Positions 62,522-64,000 of a DNA stretch of 64,000 nt are shown in pieces; within the stretch, counting starts at the first letter, position 1; the number at the start of each line of letters is the position of its first letter. The stretch covers positions 1-64,000 of the forward strand of contig NZ_RQYH01000004.1 in the NCBI RefSeq assembly GCF_003860215.1. The letters run 5' to 3'. The notes beneath the pieces were generated by a model. The model was not told where the DNA came from. It saw nothing but the letters and a program-made list of their open reading frames with translations, and did not search any database. A program made the position numbers and the translations under genes. This DNA comes from Desulfovibrio sp. OH1186_COT-070 (GTDB lineage Bacteria > Desulfobacterota > Desulfovibrionia > Desulfovibrionales > Desulfovibrionaceae).

Positions 62522-63436
62522 TCAGGCGAGGGGTTTTTCCTGCGTGACGCGGGCCTTTTCCGGAACGTCGCTGGTAACCCACACATTGCCGCCGATCACC
62601 GCGCCCTTGCCCACGGTGATCCGCCCCAGAATGGTGGCTCCGGCGTAGACGGTCACATTGTCGCAGAGAATGGGATGGCGCAAAATGCCCTTGGTCAGCG
62701 TGCCGTCGCTGCTCTTGGGGAAGGAGAGCGCGCCCAGGGTCACGCCCTGGTACAGGCGGCAGTTGTTGCCGATGATGCACGTTTCGCCGATGACCACGCC
62801 CGTGCCGTGGTCAATGAAAAACTCTTCGCCAATGGTCGCGCCGGGGTGAATGTCGATGCCGGTTTTGGAATGGGCCATCTCGGCAATCATGCGCGGTATG
62901 AGCGGAACCTTGAGCTTGTACAACTCGTGGGCGATGCGGTGATGGAACATGGCCTGCATGGACGGATAGCAGAAAATGGCTTCGCCCGGACTGGTGGCTG
63001 CCGGGTCTCCCTCATAGGCGGCCTTGGCGTCGCCCGCCAGCAGGCGGCGGATTTCGGGCAGACGGTCCATGAAAGCCAGAACAGCTTGCCGCCCCTCGTT
63101 TTCACACGAAGCGCAGGATCTGTCCTGTCCGGCGCAACTGAAGCACAGGCCGCGCACCACCTGCTCGCTGAGCATGCGCCAGATGCTGTCCAGATTGGCG
63201 GCCAGATGGTAGCGTATGGATTCGGGGCGCACGTCGGGGGCGCCGAAATAGCCGGGAAAAATGGCCGCGCGCAGACGCTCCAGCACTTCGGAAAGTATGG
63301 GGAGGGAAGGCATGGGCTCCCCCTGGACGGAACGGCGCCAGACGGTATCCAGAGAAAGGGGATGACAGAGCCGCTCCACCAGATTGTCCACCAGAGGGAT
63401 GGAGGAGGCGTTCAGGTCGTTTCTTTTCTTTTTCAT
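62522..63436 (-). CDS. cysE: Serine O-acetyltransferase
   Basis: Makes O-acetylserine for cysteine synthesis, 304 residues. An N-terminal helical region with a CAGQDRSCASCENEG cysteine cluster at about residues 107-121 precedes the left-handed beta-helix: GIDIHPGATIGEEFFIDHGTGVVIGETCIIGNNCRLYQGVTLGAL, with catalytic Asp/His in IDHGTG. The longer N-terminus and extra cysteines set it apart from enteric CysE (EpsC/SrpH-like). ATG 63436 has AGAGGA upstream. Confidence 0.9.
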   Translation of the reverse strand: MKKKRNDLNASSIPLVDNLVERLCHPLSLDTVWRRSVQGEPMPSLPILSEVLERLRAAIFPGYFGAPDVRPESIRYHLAANLDSIWRMLSEQVVRGLCFSCAGQDRSCASCENEGRQAVLAFMDRLPEIRRLLAGDAKAAYEGDPAATSPGEAIFCYPSMQAMFHHRIAHELYKLKVPLIPRMIAEMAHSKTGIDIHPGATIGEEFFIDHGTGVVIGETCIIGNNCRLYQGVTLGALSFPKSSDGTLTKGILRHPILCDNVTVYAGATILGRITVGKGAVIGGNVWVTSDVPEKARVTQEKPLA

Positions 63437-63731
63437 GGCAATGTCCTCTGTGCCGGATTTTGCGTGTGCCCGTGGATGCCCTGTTCCGGAGCGCCTGTGC
63501 GCATAATCCAGAAGGCAGCATTGACAAAGCGCCGGTTGATGTGAGTTCTGTCGCCCCAATCTCCTTACGGCCGAGCAAACTGGGATCAAGTTTTTTCCAG
63601 GCTGGATCAGAAATATCGTGCCGCCTGTGGGCTGCTATGGCATGTATTCCTCGCTTGCGGGTGCAGAAAAATGAATTGTGCCACAAAATAAGATTTTGGA
63701 CAAATTTGTGGCTGCCATGCCTGAAGCGGTA

Positions 63732-63760
63732 TTGTAACTATTCGAGATATCGAATATAAT
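63732..63760 (+). promoter_or_regulatory. Sigma-70 promoter with an embedded operator
   Basis: TTGTAA (63732-63737) and a perfect TATAAT (63755-63760) are 17 bp apart. A perfect inverted repeat TATTCGA-GATA-TCGAATA (63739-63756) fills the spacer and touches the -10, so a bound repressor would block RNA polymerase. The stretch 63437-63731 before it shows no gene and is AT-rich towards its right end. Confidence 0.7.
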
Positions 63761-63788
63761 ACAAACAGCTCTTGGGGGGGAACAGTTT

Positions 63789-64000
63789 ATGGATATCATG
63801 TCTGCAAGAGAAGCAGCTGATAAGTGGGGCATATCCCAGCGGCGTGTTGCTGTCCTTTGTTCTGAAGGGCGCATTGATCAAGCTCAACTGGTGGGAAACT
63901 CTTGGATTATGCCGGCTACGGCAGAAAAGCCCGTTGATGCAAGGAGTATTCGGCATATACCTCCCGCTGGCGGACGGGCAAGACCCTTTCTGAAATGGGC
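63789..64000 (+). CDS. Small helix-turn-helix DNA-binding protein, cut by window end
   Basis: Starts at ATG 63789 after a G-rich site (GGGGGG, 8 bp) and runs open to the window end, at least 70 residues. MDIMSAREAADKWGISQRRVAVLCSEGRIDQAQLVGNSWIMP is the winged or MerR/excisionase-type helix-turn-helix seen in small regulators at the head of accessory modules. The text then changes to PVDARSIRHIPPAGG. The palindrome in its own promoter suggests autoregulation. What it controls lies outside the window. Confidence 0.7.
   Translation, partial: MDIMSAREAADKWGISQRRVAVLCSEGRIDQAQLVGNSWIMPATAEKPVDARSIRHIPPAGGRARPFLKW

Noticed and set aside
1-64000. CRISPR arrays, insertion sequences, rRNA
   Set aside because: No regularly spaced direct repeats, no transposase-like proteins with terminal repeats and no rRNA-like sequence were seen on either strand.

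Overview
The window is a GC-rich bacterial chromosome segment that most resembles a motile, sulfite- or sulfate-reducing Desulfovibrionaceae member (Desulfovibrio-like). The clues are a carboxynorspermidine polyamine route, sigma-28 flagellar promoters, a sulfolactate desulfonation operon, and the style of the rimP-nusA-infB block. The genus is inferred from gene content and protein style; no database was searched.

Layout. 1-0.9 kb: a flagellin gene, cut by the window edge, with a sigma-28 promoter. 1.05-3.0 kb: a fba-gap operon. 3.15-6.9 kb: a divergent set of VTC-domain protein, CotH-like protein and DUF4956 membrane protein. 6.9-9.8 kb: surE, a YhaM-like HD nuclease, tmk and a small unknown. 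9.8-13.7 kb: a polyamine block (HDAC-fold deacetylase with a zinc-ribbon tail, carboxynorspermidine synthase, carboxynorspermidine decarboxylase). 13.7-38 kb: a large surface-glycan island. Its rightward arm holds an ABC flippase, glycosyltransferases, a methyltransferase, a DegT-like enzyme and a BioF2-like acyltransferase. Its leftward arm holds glycosyltransferases, a deacetylase, an SGNH protein and a complete pseudaminic-acid-type pathway (pseB, pseC, acetyltransferases, pseF, pseG, pseI) with extra enzymes: an aldo/keto reductase, a class III aminotransferase, a radical SAM protein and a GNAT-WbqC fusion. 38-45 kb: the rimP-nusA-ylxR-infB-DUF503-DHH operon with a putative attenuator in its leader. 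45-49.5 kb: mutY, ppiB, a small secreted protein, a cysteine synthase and cheV with its own sigma-28 promoter. 49.6-58.2 kb: a sigma-54 activator and the divergent sulfolactate operon suyAB - TTT transporter - slcC - comC. 58.2-64 kb: yifB/comM, lepB, a purine-type permease, marC, cysE and the start of a small helix-turn-helix gene that leaves the window.

How the genes work together. The pseudaminic acid pathway is a plausible source of the nonulosonic acid that decorates flagellins such as the one at the left edge. The sulfolactate cluster is self-contained. The TTT transporter imports sulfolactate. SlcC and ComC interconvert its enantiomers through sulfopyruvate. SuyAB releases pyruvate and sulfite, which a sulfite reducer can respire. 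Its control region shows two GGAC-N7-GTCC boxes 31 bp apart, upstream of a -24/-12 promoter, which fits the divergent sigma-54 activator. Stem-loops after suyB and after the binding-protein gene probably set unequal expression along the operon.

No CRISPR array, rRNA, intact tRNA or insertion sequence was recognised. One decayed gene fragment, related to a gene 12 kb away, lies at the left edge of the glycan island.
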